From assembly GCF_036647415.1 (NCBI RefSeq), contig NZ_JAVXKG010000008.1:40889-104888 (forward strand): a stretch of 64,000 nucleotides of DNA, read 5' to 3'. This document shows positions 41,551 through 50,297 of this stretch, in pieces. The stretch comes from Empedobacter sp036647415. Its GTDB lineage: Bacteria > Bacteroidota > Bacteroidia > Flavobacteriales > Weeksellaceae. A program made the translations under genes and the position numbers. Position 1 is the first letter of the stretch; each line of letters begins with the position of its first letter. The notes beneath the pieces are model-generated. The model was not told the DNA's origin. It saw only the letters and a list, made by a program, of their open reading frames with translations, and ran no database searches.

Positions 41551-41567
41551 AACGAAAAACGTGCCAA
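41551..41567 (-). promoter_or_regulatory. Candidate regulatory site upstream of groES (partial sigma54 match)
   Basis: On the minus strand TTGGCACG-N4-TCGTT. The -24 half is a full match to the sigma54 consensus, but the -12 half has two mismatches. No CIRCE (GAGTGCTAA-type) repeat and no exact TAnnTTTG box are present in this gap, so the heat-shock control remains open. Confidence 0.3.
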
Positions 41568-41607
41568 TACTCTATTTCTGCCATTATGGATTGGTTAATT
41601 TAAATCA

Positions 41608-41646
41608 TTAAAAATAAAAATGCCAAGCTGTCAGACAACTTGGCAT
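41608..41646 (-). terminator. Terminator of the metalloprotease gene
   Basis: Stem ATGCCAAG / CTTGGCAT with an 11-base loop; on the minus strand followed by T-rich DNA. Confidence 0.75.
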
Positions 41647-41668
41647 AGAAGTGCATTATGAGCAATTC

Positions 41669-43909
41669 TTATTTTTTGATAATTAATTTTTTAGTGAAAG
41701 TTTGTCCATCAGATTCGATTGAAATGATATAAACTCCGTTTGTTAAATTAGTCAAATTAATTTGTTGAGATTTTGAAGAATTTAATTTATTTACATAAAC
41801 TGATCTTCCAGCCAAATCTGTAACTGTAATTTTACCTGTTGTAACTGATTTTGCAAAATCTAAATTAATGATTCCATTTGATGGATTTGGAGAAATAGTC
41901 GCTAAATCTTTTCCTTTTATTTCATTTGTAGCTAAAGAACTTTCTATAGAAAAATTAGCAGAGTTAACAGCTAAGAAAACGTTATCAATAGCTTTAATCA
42001 TAATTCTAGCTTTATCAGTAATTCCTAATCCAGCAGGAACCGTAAATGTATAAGAACCATTATTAGGAACTGTTTCTGCTAAAACATAATCAAACTTTTG
42101 TCCGCCATCTACTGATAATAAAATCTTCACGTTTTGTGTATCAATTCCATTTGCATCTGTTCCTGCAACATCCCAATTGATTGTAGCAGAGTTGTCTTGT
42201 TTCCAATTTTCAGTGATTGATTGCGAAGTAACTTTGAATGGACCTACATTCTTTACAACTAAAGTAAGGTTTTTACGATCTGTTTGTCCTCCTTTAGGAT
42301 TGTTATCTCTTGCTAAAATAGAAAACTTTAAAGTACGAGCAACGCTTGGAATAACTTCCCAGTTCATTGGAGCTGGATTTGTATCTAAAGTTAATTTTCC
42401 TGCTACAATAGACTGTAAATTAGGAAAATATCTATAACCTTCAGTTGTTGGATTTAGAGATCTAAAAGTTGGTCCTCCCGTATTTGTAGATACAGGTGGT
42501 TGCGTAGCTATTTGAGTATCTGTTTGCTCCCAATTGTATGTTAATGCATCTCCATCAAGATCAGTTGCTGTAGCTTCTAATATAAATGCTGTTGAGTGAG
42601 GAATGTTGTGAGATAATTTAGAAACTTCAATAATAGGTTCATTATTTCCTGAGTCGGTATTTACTGAACAACTTCCACTTGCAGATTTAATAAAATTATA
42701 TATATTATTAACACTTACAGTAGAAAAATAAGGGTCACTATTATTTTGGACATTAGGAGGACATATTCCTGCATACGCCATAATTGTACTTCCACTTCCA
42801 GGTTCTACAGCTGTTGCACCTGAACGGTTATTTCCACATGAATTGTTAAAAGTATGAGGAGCTCCGAACTGATGACCCATTTCATGTGCTACATAATCGA
42901 TATAAAAAGGATCATTAATAGGAGCACCTAATCCTGTTACACCTCCAGCTTTACTAGTACTACAAGGGCTTTGTAAATAGGCAACACCTCCACCTCCAGT
43001 AGAAAATACGTGACCAACATCATAATTAGCAGTTCCAATTTCTCTATCTAAAACAGTTTGATTTTCTTTTAACATAGCACCTCCACTATTGTTTGTATAC
43101 TCATCAGTTTTAATGAAAACAATTTTATCATTATTTTCAACTAATTCCATAGTAACACCAAACTCTTTTTCGTAAACACCATTTACGCGTGTCATAGCAA
43201 CGTTAATAGCAGATAGAACAGCAGCTAATTTTTCTTCATCAGTACCAGATTGTAACCCTGCTTTGTTTATATGATACCTTGAGTATTCTATAGTAGTAGC
43301 TAAAGCTAAACGATATTTTCTTAATTTTCCATCATTAGCGGTTTTATTAATAGGTGCATTATCTGTAATCTGGTTGATTAGATTTTGTTGTTGAACATCG
43401 TCTGTATGGCAAGTGAAATTAATATTATCATCCACATTTTGTCTGCTGTAAGAGATATAAGTCGATAAATCTTCTGTATAGGCATCAATATAAGAAACTT
43501 GATGTCCTTTCTGAATCATAGCACTAAAACCATGATACGGAGAATAGCTAAATCGAATAGAAGATTTTCCGTCAACAGATTTTCCTACATAAGATTTGAT
43601 TGTATTGAATTTTTCTTGCAATTTAGGCGCCATAATAGACGCCTCTTCAACAGCATATTTTGTTACTTCCCCATTTTCATTCGGAATATTAACAATATGA
43701 CCAGCAGATTTGCCTTTTACTTGGTTTAAATCGTTTAATAAATTATCAATATTAAGTGTAAATAATTTATACGCTTTTGGTGTACTAGAGCGATCAACTA
43801 AATTGGTAGAGTTTACATTTCTTTGATTAATTTCTTTCCAATAATTCTGTTGTCCAAAAGCGGTTGAACAACCTAAAAGTAAAGTTAAAATGATAGATGT
43901 TTTCTTCAT
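41669..43909 (-). CDS. Secreted reprolysin-like zinc metalloprotease with type IX sorting domain
   Basis: A 746-residue exported protease. Order: signal peptide (to about CSTAFGQ, residue 20), a propeptide-like region, a metzincin catalytic domain with HEMGHQFGAPH starting near residue 342 (three zinc His and the catalytic Glu), Ig/fibronectin-like beta domains (DLDGDALTYNWEQ, then WKQDNSATINWDV), and a C-terminal type A sorting domain (SPNPSNGIINL, then LTNGVYIISIES and KKLIIKK). The sorting domain marks it for export through the type IX system, whose gldKLMN genes are in this window. The Met-turn expected after the zinc site is probably STIMAYAGICPP. A lipoprotein gene precedes it on the same strand. 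Confidence 0.92.
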   Translation of the reverse strand: MKKTSIILTLLLGCSTAFGQQNYWKEINQRNVNSTNLVDRSSTPKAYKLFTLNIDNLLNDLNQVKGKSAGHIVNIPNENGEVTKYAVEEASIMAPKLQEKFNTIKSYVGKSVDGKSSIRFSYSPYHGFSAMIQKGHQVSYIDAYTEDLSTYISYSRQNVDDNINFTCHTDDVQQQNLINQITDNAPINKTANDGKLRKYRLALATTIEYSRYHINKAGLQSGTDEEKLAAVLSAINVAMTRVNGVYEKEFGVTMELVENNDKIVFIKTDEYTNNSGGAMLKENQTVLDREIGTANYDVGHVFSTGGGGVAYLQSPCSTSKAGGVTGLGAPINDPFYIDYVAHEMGHQFGAPHTFNNSCGNNRSGATAVEPGSGSTIMAYAGICPPNVQNNSDPYFSTVSVNNIYNFIKSASGSCSVNTDSGNNEPIIEVSKLSHNIPHSTAFILEATATDLDGDALTYNWEQTDTQIATQPPVSTNTGGPTFRSLNPTTEGYRYFPNLQSIVAGKLTLDTNPAPMNWEVIPSVARTLKFSILARDNNPKGGQTDRKNLTLVVKNVGPFKVTSQSITENWKQDNSATINWDVAGTDANGIDTQNVKILLSVDGGQKFDYVLAETVPNNGSYTFTVPAGLGITDKARIMIKAIDNVFLAVNSANFSIESSLATNEIKGKDLATISPNPSNGIINLDFAKSVTTGKITVTDLAGRSVYVNKLNSSKSQQINLTNLTNGVYIISIESDGQTFTKKLIIKK

Positions 43910-43915
43910 AATGTG

Positions 43916-43956
43916 TTATAATTCAAGTGTTAAAATTTTATAATTCAAGTGTTAAA
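43916..43956. repeat. 19-bp direct repeat, 22-bp period, across a gene end
   Basis: TTATAATTCAAGTGTTAAA occurs at 43916-43934 and again at 43938-43956. The second copy encodes the last residues and stop (LTLEL then stop, minus strand) of the lipoprotein gene; the first lies between it and the metalloprotease. It looks like a tandem duplication of the gene end. Confidence 0.8.
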
Positions 43957-44363
43957 TAAACTATTTTTTTAGGAATTTCTATTATTAATAAATTATCTGT
44001 ATTTGTGAGATCTTGATCTTCGTTTAATATTAATTTTAAAGTATTTTTTTTCGAAATAGAATTTATTTCTGAAATATGATAATTTCCGATGTTTTGTTTA
44101 CAAATTACAGCAACATTTTTTGTAGAAAAATCAATAATATTTAAAGGAGGATTTCTTTGACCAGGTTTTACTAACGATAATTGAAACGTATTATAATCAT
44201 CCATATTTGTAAAAACTTGTAATTCTTTTTTACAACTTTCCTCTAAAATAGTGCTTCTTAAAATATTTATTTCTGAGCCTGGAATTACCATAATATTTTT
44301 TTGTTGGCTACAGCCTATCGTAAATGAAATTAAAAGAAAGAAAAAGTATATATGTGTTTTCAT
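43938..44363 (-). CDS. Lipoprotein, possibly PrcB-like, upstream of the metalloprotease
   Basis: A 141-residue lipoprotein with the start at 44363 (MKTHIYFFFLL); the longer frame to 44390 puts hydrophilic residues before the signal peptide. The lipobox is FTIGCS. The mature part (LQVFTNMDDYNTFQL, NIIDFSTKNVAVICKQN, HISEINSISKKNTLKLILNE) resembles the domain of PrcB, a lipoprotein that stabilises a secreted protease complex in Treponema; I rate this as a suggestion only. Its position 28 bases before a secreted protease gene fits such a role. The gene's last 18 bases are duplicated downstream. Confidence 0.6.
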   Translation of the reverse strand: MKTHIYFFFLLISFTIGCSQQKNIMVIPGSEINILRSTILEESCKKELQVFTNMDDYNTFQLSLVKPGQRNPPLNIIDFSTKNVAVICKQNIGNYHISEINSISKKNTLKLILNEDQDLTNTDNLLIIEIPKKIVYLTLEL

Positions 44364-44405
44364 AAATGATTTATTGTCTAAATTAGTCATAATATATTAA
44401 TATAA

Positions 44406-44436
44406 ACAAAAAAAGCCTCACAAAATTGTGAGGCTT
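44406..44436 (-). terminator. secG terminator
   Basis: Stem AAGCCTCACAA / TTGTGAGGCTT with a minimal AA loop; on the minus strand followed by a T run. Ends the miaB-to-secG transcript. Confidence 0.85.
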
Positions 44437-44455
44437 AGTTATGTAAAATAAATAA

Positions 44456-44809
44456 TTATTTTGTTGGTTGTGCAGGCTGCGCTGGTAATTGTGCTGCACC
44501 GTTAGCTGCTGGTTGTGTTGGTAAGTTGTTAGCTGGCGCTGTTACATTTGGTTTAATCGGTTTTAACGCGTTTGGATTTTCGTGTGTTACACCTGCTCCA
44601 ACGATTAAAACAATAATAGCGATAAATAATCCCCATGTTGTGTTGTCTAAGAATTTGTTTGTTCTTTGAACTCCAAACATTTGGCTTCCTCCACCACCTC
44701 CAAAAGTAGAAGATAATCCTCCTCCTTTAGGGTTTTGAGATAAAACTACTAATACCAACAATACGCATAAAATCATGATAATAACCATGAAAAACTGAAA
44801 TAGTCCCAT
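44456..44809 (-). CDS. secG: Preprotein translocase subunit SecG
   Basis: Small inner-membrane partner of SecY and SecE in general secretion. The 117 residues start with TM1 (FQFFMVIIMILCVLLVLVVLSQNPKGGG), then the family's signature SSTFGGGGGSQMFGVQRTNKFLDNTTW, TM2 (GLFIAIIVLIVGAGV), and an Ala/Pro/Gln tail (LPTQPAANGAAQLPAQPAQP) that is typical of Flavobacteriia. Four bases after the TPR gene. Confidence 0.93.
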   Translation of the reverse strand: MGLFQFFMVIIMILCVLLVLVVLSQNPKGGGLSSTFGGGGGSQMFGVQRTNKFLDNTTWGLFIAIIVLIVGAGVTHENPNALKPIKPNVTAPANNLPTQPAANGAAQLPAQPAQPTK

Positions 44810-44813
44810 TTTA

Positions 44814-45968
44814 TTATTTAGAGTTTTTTAAATTTTCAATTCCTTTAATTCGATTTGCAAATAAACTATTTTTTTCTGGATATTTCAAAATTAATATCTT
44901 ATAAGCTTTAATTGCTTTATCATATTTTTTTTGCTCAATGTAAATTTGAGCTAAAGTTTCGGTCATCAAATCCGAATATTCTTCGCTATTGTGACTGAAA
45001 TTTGATGAAACTTGGATAGGTGTAATATCCGTTTTTTTCATCGGGATTATTTTTGGATTTTTTTCTAAAAAGTCATCAATCAATTTATATTTTATTTCTC
45101 TTTCTGCAGTTTCTTGTTCTGCTTCAATCGTTTTTTTGTCTTTTGATTGTGAAGGAACTTTTTTTAACCAATCCGAAAAAGAAAACGATTCTTTATCCAA
45201 ATTATTGTTTTCTTTCTTTTCAATTATAGAAGCTTCTTGCTCGATAACGTCTTTTTCTTCTGAAATAATTTCTTCAATAATAACGATAGGTTTTGATATT
45301 TCAGTTAAATTATCTTTTTCCGTTTCTAGAATTGTATTTTTTTCTTCTGGTTGAGGTTTTTCAACAGAAATTTCTATTCCAGAAGTTTGTTGCACTGCAT
45401 TTTCAATTTCTTGAACTGATGTTTGAGGTGCTAATTTATAGGTTTCCACAACTTCGGTTGTCATTTCTGCAACTTGATCCAATTCTTCATCCGAAATAAT
45501 TTCAACCACATGATCTGTTCTCAATTCAGATTCTTCGGTATCATTTTCAATCATTTCATCTACAAAATCGTTATTGATGTTTTCTTCTTCAATTTGAGAA
45601 ATAGGCTCAATTTCTAAACGATTGTCTTTTAATTCATCCTTTAATTCTTCTTGATGAATAGACTCATTTTTTTGCTCGATTGTATCTTCCTTTGAAGAAT
45701 TTTTATGTATATTTTCTACATTTTTTTCTTCTTTAGGAAGTGGTTTCGAATTGATATAATGATACAAATCAACACGATTACTGCTGTGGATAGAAGTTTT
45801 GTTTAAATAATCCTCAAATGAAGGATGATTTTCTTTCTTCAAACCATAAAGCAATAGTGCGCGCAAAGTGTAGAAATAAGGATATTTTTCGACTTCTTTT
45901 TTTAGAAGTGGTATATCCGATTTATCTACCTCGTACGGATGTGCTACTAAATATTCAATTCTCGTCAT
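44814..45968 (-). CDS. Acidic TPR-tailed protein, unknown function
   Basis: A 384-residue protein without signal peptide. The N-terminus (MTRIEYLVAHPYEVDKSDIPLLKKEVEKYPYFYTLRALLLYGLKK) is helical. The middle (about 75-290) is a very acidic, low-complexity region rich in Glu, Ile and Asn. The C-terminus holds a TPR-like pair (LAQIYIEQKKYDKAIKAYKILILKYPEKNSLFANRIKGIE). This order is found in Bacteroidota genes between lptE and secG as far as I recall, but no function is established; a scaffold for envelope assembly would be inference. Four bases before secG and 21 after lptE. Confidence 0.82.
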   Translation of the reverse strand: MTRIEYLVAHPYEVDKSDIPLLKKEVEKYPYFYTLRALLLYGLKKENHPSFEDYLNKTSIHSSNRVDLYHYINSKPLPKEEKNVENIHKNSSKEDTIEQKNESIHQEELKDELKDNRLEIEPISQIEEENINNDFVDEMIENDTEESELRTDHVVEIISDEELDQVAEMTTEVVETYKLAPQTSVQEIENAVQQTSGIEISVEKPQPEEKNTILETEKDNLTEISKPIVIIEEIISEEKDVIEQEASIIEKKENNNLDKESFSFSDWLKKVPSQSKDKKTIEAEQETAEREIKYKLIDDFLEKNPKIIPMKKTDITPIQVSSNFSHNSEEYSDLMTETLAQIYIEQKKYDKAIKAYKILILKYPEKNSLFANRIKGIENLKNSK

Positions 45969-45989
45969 TACTCAAATTTAAGTTAAATT

Positions 45990-46511
45990 TTACCAATCCA
46001 TCGCAATAGAAGCAAATACTTGATCGCGAATATCGTCGATAATTTTAGGAACAATATTAGGTTCTACATTGCTCAATATTTCGTTTCCGTTATATGGATA
46101 AAAAGCAGAAAAAGTACGTTCATAATTTTTAGACTCGTCTTTATTGTTGATATAACGAACTTTTACATAAATAGTTAATTTATTTTCAGCTGCGATGTCA
46201 TTACTTTGAATAGCCTGTGGAACAACCTCATAACCAGAAATTTCTCCTTCTATAATTAAGTCAGAATTCTCGTTCGAGTTTAATTTTAATTTTGTTCTAC
46301 TTCTAAAAATATCTTGTATTGCAATTGTTAAATCTTGACTTAAAGTCGGATTTTGTTGTGGTGCATAATTAGGAAAAGTAGCAACATAAATTGTTTGCCA
46401 ATCGGGTTGAATTGCCGCACCAGAAAGCGAATAGCCTCCCGACATAGATCCACAACCTGATAACGTAAAAATAGCAAAAACGGATAATGCTAAAAATTTT
46501 AATCGATTCAT
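45990..46511 (-). CDS. lptE: LptE family lipoprotein
   Basis: Outer-membrane lipoprotein that partners LptD in inserting lipopolysaccharide. The 173 residues have a signal peptide with lipobox TLSGC (Cys20), then SMSGGYSLSGAAIQPDWQTIYVATFPNYAPQQNPTLSQDLTIAIQDIFRSRTKL, the Bacteroidota-type LptE opening, an antiparallel strand pair (LIIEGEISGYEVVPQ) and an acidic C-terminus. The gene starts one base before the stop region of the sigma54 regulator ends. Confidence 0.87.
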   Translation of the reverse strand: MNRLKFLALSVFAIFTLSGCGSMSGGYSLSGAAIQPDWQTIYVATFPNYAPQQNPTLSQDLTIAIQDIFRSRTKLKLNSNENSDLIIEGEISGYEVVPQAIQSNDIAAENKLTIYVKVRYINNKDESKNYERTFSAFYPYNGNEILSNVEPNIVPKIIDDIRDQVFASIAMDW

Positions 46512-46512
46512 G

Positions 46513-47778
46513 TTATAAATGATATTGTTTTATTTTACGGTACAACGTACGTTCGGAAATACCTAATTCGTCTGCTGCCATTTTTCGTTTTCCTTTGTGT
46601 TTTTCCAAGGCTAATTTAATCATTTCCTTTTCATTATCTTGTAATGAAAGAGATTCCGGTTCTTCAATTGGACTAACATCATACACATCATCAGAATAAT
46701 CGTATTGAGGTGGTTGATACGTTGGTTTTGGAGTATTAACCGCTGGAACTAAATTATAAGAATTTGGCGTAAAATCGTGTTGATTTTCGTCTTGTTCTTG
46801 ATAAACTCGTTGTATTAATTCTTGTGTATTGCCATTAAAATCATCAGAATCTTTGTGTTTTATCAAATCTAAAGTTAAAGCACGCAAATCATTCAAGTCT
46901 TTTTTCATGTCCAGTAAAACTTTAAATAAAAGTTCACGTTCCATAAAATCAGAAGAATTTTTATCTTTTTTATTGGTTACAGTTAACATTGTAGAGTTAT
47001 TAGGTAGTAATTCCATTATTTTTTCTAATGAAATCACACGTTCTTTTTCTACAACTGAAACTTGTTCTGCAAAATTTCTTAATTGACGAATATTTCCAGG
47101 CCAAGAGTAATTTGCAATATAATTTTGAGCTTCTGGAGAAAGCTCTATATGTGGCATTCTGTATTTATTTGCAAAATCTGAAGCAAATTTTCTGAACAAT
47201 AAGTTGATGTCTTCCTTACGTTCGCGCAAAGGTGGAATATCAATTTGAATTGTATTTAGACGATAATATAAATCTTCTCTAAATTTACCTTTTTCTACAG
47301 CTTCTATCAATTTTACATTGGTAGCAGCAACAACACGAACATTTGTTTTTTGAAGCTCAGAAGAACCAACTTTCATAAATTCACCTGACTCTAAAATACG
47401 TAGCAAACGAACTTGTGTTGATAACGGTAATTCTCCTACTTCATCTAAAAAAATTGTTCCGCCATCGGCAACTTCAAAATAACCTTTTCGGGATTGTGTA
47501 GCTCCTGTAAATGCACCTTTTTCGTGTCCAAATAATTCAGAATCAATTGTTCCTTCTGGTATCGCACCACAGTTTACAGCAATGTAAGCATTGTGTTTAC
47601 GAGCAGATTGATTATGAATAATTTTTGGAAAAAATTCTTTACCAACACCGCTTTCTCCGATTACTAAAACGGAGATGTCGGTAGGTGCAACTTGAATCGC
47701 TTTTTCTATTGCGCGATTCAAGACTACATTATTTCCAATGATTCCAAAACGTTGTTTAATAGTTTGTAAAGAATCCAT
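46513..47778 (-). CDS. Sigma54-dependent transcriptional activator (no receiver domain)
   Basis: AAA+ activator of sigma54 RNA polymerase with 421 residues. Walker A GESGVGKE (41-48), the sigma54-contact loop GAFTGA (88-93), Walker B GGTIFLDE (106-113), the sensor region VRVVAATN and a C-terminal Fis-type helix-turn-helix (LEKHKGKRKMAADELGISERTLYRKIKQ). There is no receiver, GAF or PAS domain before the AAA+ module, so activity may be set by its amount or by a partner. A poorly conserved linker with an Asn/Pro-rich part lies between. One gene downstream of miaB, upstream of lptE. Confidence 0.93.
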   Translation of the reverse strand: MDSLQTIKQRFGIIGNNVVLNRAIEKAIQVAPTDISVLVIGESGVGKEFFPKIIHNQSARKHNAYIAVNCGAIPEGTIDSELFGHEKGAFTGATQSRKGYFEVADGGTIFLDEVGELPLSTQVRLLRILESGEFMKVGSSELQKTNVRVVAATNVKLIEAVEKGKFREDLYYRLNTIQIDIPPLRERKEDINLLFRKFASDFANKYRMPHIELSPEAQNYIANYSWPGNIRQLRNFAEQVSVVEKERVISLEKIMELLPNNSTMLTVTNKKDKNSSDFMERELLFKVLLDMKKDLNDLRALTLDLIKHKDSDDFNGNTQELIQRVYQEQDENQHDFTPNSYNLVPAVNTPKPTYQPPQYDYSDDVYDVSPIEEPESLSLQDNEKEMIKLALEKHKGKRKMAADELGISERTLYRKIKQYHL

Positions 47779-47852
47779 TTTTTATAGTTTTTTAAAATTC
47801 GTCAAGTTTTTTTTCAATTATTCATTAAAAAAAAACAATAGACATAAATGTT

Positions 47853-49304
47853 TTAAGCTGAAACCATTTCGCCAATTATAGTAGCTGTTGTACAACTATT
47901 TCCTTTTACGTTTACAAAGTCACCAACTTTAGTTCCTTCTACTTTTGGGAAAACTAATACTGCATTTTGAGAATTACGTCCGTACCAGAAATTTTCGTCA
48001 CGTTTTGAGTTTCCTTCAATTAGTACTTCGTGTACTTTTCCAACATAACTATTCATGCGTTCTGCAGAATGTTTTTGTTGCATTGTAATGATTTCTTGTA
48101 AACGACGTTTTTTATCTTCTGGTAAAACATCATCAGCCATCTTTTTGTGTGCTGGTGTTCCTGGTCGTTCCGAATAAGCAAACATATAACCGAAATCATA
48201 TTTCACATGTTCCATCAACGACAAAGTATCTTGGTGTTCTTCTTCTGTTTCTCCACAGAAACCGGCAATCATATCATGTGACAATGCACAGTCTGGTACG
48301 ATACGACGAATTTTATCAATTAATTCAAAATATTCCTCGCGCGTGTGTTGACGATTCATACGTTCTAAAACGGTTGTAGAACCTGATTGAACTGGTAAGT
48401 GAATATATTTACAAATGTTGTCGTGTTTCGCCATCATTTCTAATACGCTTTCTTCCATATCTTGTGGATTTGACGTAGAAAAACGTAAACGTACATTAGG
48501 AATCTGCGTCGCAACCATGTCTAATAAATGACTAAAATCTACAGCAGTTGCTTTCTGAATATCCGTTGCATTTTTGAAATCCTTTTTTGGTCCTCCACCA
48601 TACCATAAGTATGAATCTACGTTTTGACCTAAAAGTGTGATTTCCTTGTATCCGCTTTCTGCTAATTCTTTACATTCATTCAAGATAGAATGTGGATCAC
48701 GAGAACGCTCACGACCACGTGTAAAAGGAACAACACAAAATGTACACATATTATCGCAACCACGAGTTATCGTAACAAAAGCTGTAACACCATTTCCACC
48801 TAAACGAACAGGAGAAATTTCGGCATACGTTTCTTCTTTTGATAATTGTACATTTACAGCATCACGACCATCTTCTACTTCGTTAAGTAAATTAGGTAAA
48901 TCGCGGTAAGCATCTGGTCCAACAACAATATCGACTAAATGTTCTTCTTCTAAAAATTTATGTTTCAATCGTTCCGCCATACAACCTAAAACTCCAATTT
49001 TAAGACTTGGATTTTGTTTTTTGATGGCGTTTAAAGTTCCTAAACGTTTACGAACAGTTTGTTCCGCTTTTTCGCGAATAGAACATGTATTAAGTAAGAT
49101 AAGATCAGCTTCGTCTACTTTATTTGTGGTTTGATATCCTTCATTATTTAGAATAGATGCAACAATCTCACTATCGGAGAAATTCATTTGACAACCGTAA
49201 CTTTCTAAGAATAATTTCTTAGTTGCATTACGTGTAGGCGCTGTAAGTAAAGCCTCTCCTTGTCTTGCTTCGTCTATATGTTTTTCTTCTGTATGCATTC
49301 TCAA
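47853..49304 (-). CDS. miaB: tRNA (adenosine-37) methylthiotransferase MiaB
   Basis: Radical SAM enzyme adding the methylthio group at position 2 of i6A37 in tRNAs. The 483 residues hold the N-terminal MTTase domain with three cluster Cys (ESYGCQMNFSDSE, LLNTCSIREKAE, GVLGCMAERLK), the radical SAM motif GCDNMCTFCVVPFTRGRERSR (CxxxCxxC), and a C-terminal TRAM domain (GKVHEVLIEGNSKR through the end). The start ATG at 49304 gives a somewhat long N-terminus, an ATG two codons later is an alternative. First gene of the minus-strand run to secG. Confidence 0.95.
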   Translation of the reverse strand: MRMHTEEKHIDEARQGEALLTAPTRNATKKLFLESYGCQMNFSDSEIVASILNNEGYQTTNKVDEADLILLNTCSIREKAEQTVRKRLGTLNAIKKQNPSLKIGVLGCMAERLKHKFLEEEHLVDIVVGPDAYRDLPNLLNEVEDGRDAVNVQLSKEETYAEISPVRLGGNGVTAFVTITRGCDNMCTFCVVPFTRGRERSRDPHSILNECKELAESGYKEITLLGQNVDSYLWYGGGPKKDFKNATDIQKATAVDFSHLLDMVATQIPNVRLRFSTSNPQDMEESVLEMMAKHDNICKYIHLPVQSGSTTVLERMNRQHTREEYFELIDKIRRIVPDCALSHDMIAGFCGETEEEHQDTLSLMEHVKYDFGYMFAYSERPGTPAHKKMADDVLPEDKKRRLQEIITMQQKHSAERMNSYVGKVHEVLIEGNSKRDENFWYGRNSQNAVLVFPKVEGTKVGDFVNVKGNSCTTATIIGEMVSA

Positions 49305-49320
49305 ATGTATATTTAAGTTG

Positions 49321-49328
49321 CAAAAATA
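49321..49328 (-). promoter_or_regulatory. -7 box of the miaB promoter
   Basis: On the minus strand TATTTTTG followed by C matches TAnnTTTG, 16 bases before the miaB start. No clear -33 TTTG. Confidence 0.45.
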
Positions 49329-49364
49329 ATAAAACTATGTGACATATTGGCAGTAAAATTTTCT

Positions 49365-49395
49365 TTTGCATTTTATTAACATTATTGTAGATTTG
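49365..49395 (+). promoter_or_regulatory. Promoter TTTG-N19-TAGATTTG; decides the start of the membrane protein gene
   Basis: TTTG at 49365-49368 and TAGATTTG at 49388-49395, both exact, with a 19-base spacer. Transcription would begin near 49402, after the ATGs at 49366 and 49396, leaving the ATG at 49426 as the first usable start. Confidence 0.65.
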
Positions 49396-49425
49396 ATGAA
49401 ACCAAATTCTGAAAATAAAAAACGA

Positions 49426-50247
49426 ATGGAAAATAATCTACAAGAAAAAATTAATAAACAACTCGAAATAGGGTTTAAAGTAAGTGCAAGTTCTATAATA
49501 GACAAAGCATTTGAGATTTTTAAAGGAATTGCAGGTTTTGCAATTTTGGCTGTAATAATTTATATAGTGGCTTCATGGATAATTAATTCTTTATTGGGAA
49601 TAATTTTTCCTATGCAAATTGACGAAGAAGAAATACAAGCTATTGCGAATAGTGGAGATATTGTACAAATACAAGAATATTATAAAGATATATTTGCAAG
49701 TTCTAATTTTGCACTTTCATCAACAATTAGTACTTTATTATCATCGGCATTATATCCAATTTTGTATAGTGTTTTTGTGATGGCGCGTAAATTTGACTTA
49801 CATCAAAATATAGAGTTTTCGGATATATTTGTTCATTATAAAAATGGTAAATTCTTAAATTTATTTTTAGTTACATTAATTGTTCAAATAGTAGGGTCTA
49901 TTGGATTTATGTTGTGTATTATTCCTGGTTTTATAGTATCTACAATGTGGATGTTGGCAGTTCCATTAATTATTTTTGGTTCAGCAGATATTAAAGATGC
50001 ACTTAATTATAGTATGAAATTAGCCTTTAAAAGTTTTGGTGGATTTTTTACGGTATTATTAATGTGTATTGGAGTAATAATTGTAGGGCTTTTATTGTGT
50101 TGTATAGGTATTATAGCTGCCATTCCGTTAGTTTATATCATAATATATGTTTTATATAAAGATGTTATAGGTTTTTCTGATGATAATTCTGATGAAATAA
50201 GTCAACTAGGAACAGATATTTATAAGGATAATCCTTACATGAAATAG
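49426..50247 (+). CDS. Multi-pass inner-membrane protein, unknown function
   Basis: A 273-residue membrane protein from the start at 49426 (MENNLQEKINKQ), chosen because the promoter lies over the earlier ATGs. It has about six membrane segments (GIAGFAILAVIIYIVASWII, TISTLLSSALYPILYSVFV, LFLVTLIVQIVGSIGFMLCIIPGF, TMWMLAVPLIIFG, FFTVLLMCIGVIIVGLLLCCIGIIAAIPLVYIIIYVLY) and an acidic tail. The block DALNYSMKLAFKSFGGFF is typical of uncharacterised integral membrane proteins of this phylum. Monocistronic, ended by a hairpin overlapping the topA promoter. Confidence 0.75.
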   Translation: MENNLQEKINKQLEIGFKVSASSIIDKAFEIFKGIAGFAILAVIIYIVASWIINSLLGIIFPMQIDEEEIQAIANSGDIVQIQEYYKDIFASSNFALSSTISTLLSSALYPILYSVFVMARKFDLHQNIEFSDIFVHYKNGKFLNLFLVTLIVQIVGSIGFMLCIIPGFIVSTMWMLAVPLIIFGSADIKDALNYSMKLAFKSFGGFFTVLLMCIGVIIVGLLLCCIGIIAAIPLVYIIIYVLYKDVIGFSDDNSDEISQLGTDIYKDNPYMK

Positions 50248-50256
50248 AAAAAAAAA

Positions 50257-50297
50257 CGGAGCAGTTGAAAATCATTTTTGGCTGCTTCATTTTTTTG
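50257..50297 (+). terminator. Terminator of the membrane protein gene (imperfect stem)
   Basis: GGAGCAG pairs with CTGCTTC (with G-U), with further wobble pairing inside and a T run after. It overlaps the -33 box of the topA promoter. Confidence 0.65.

Noticed and set aside
41510..41668. CIRCE heat-shock operator upstream of groES
   Set aside because: No inverted GAGTGCTAA-type repeat is present in this gap.
49366..49426. Membrane protein start at 49366 or 49396
   Set aside because: The complete promoter at 49365-49395 covers both codons, so the transcript starts after them.
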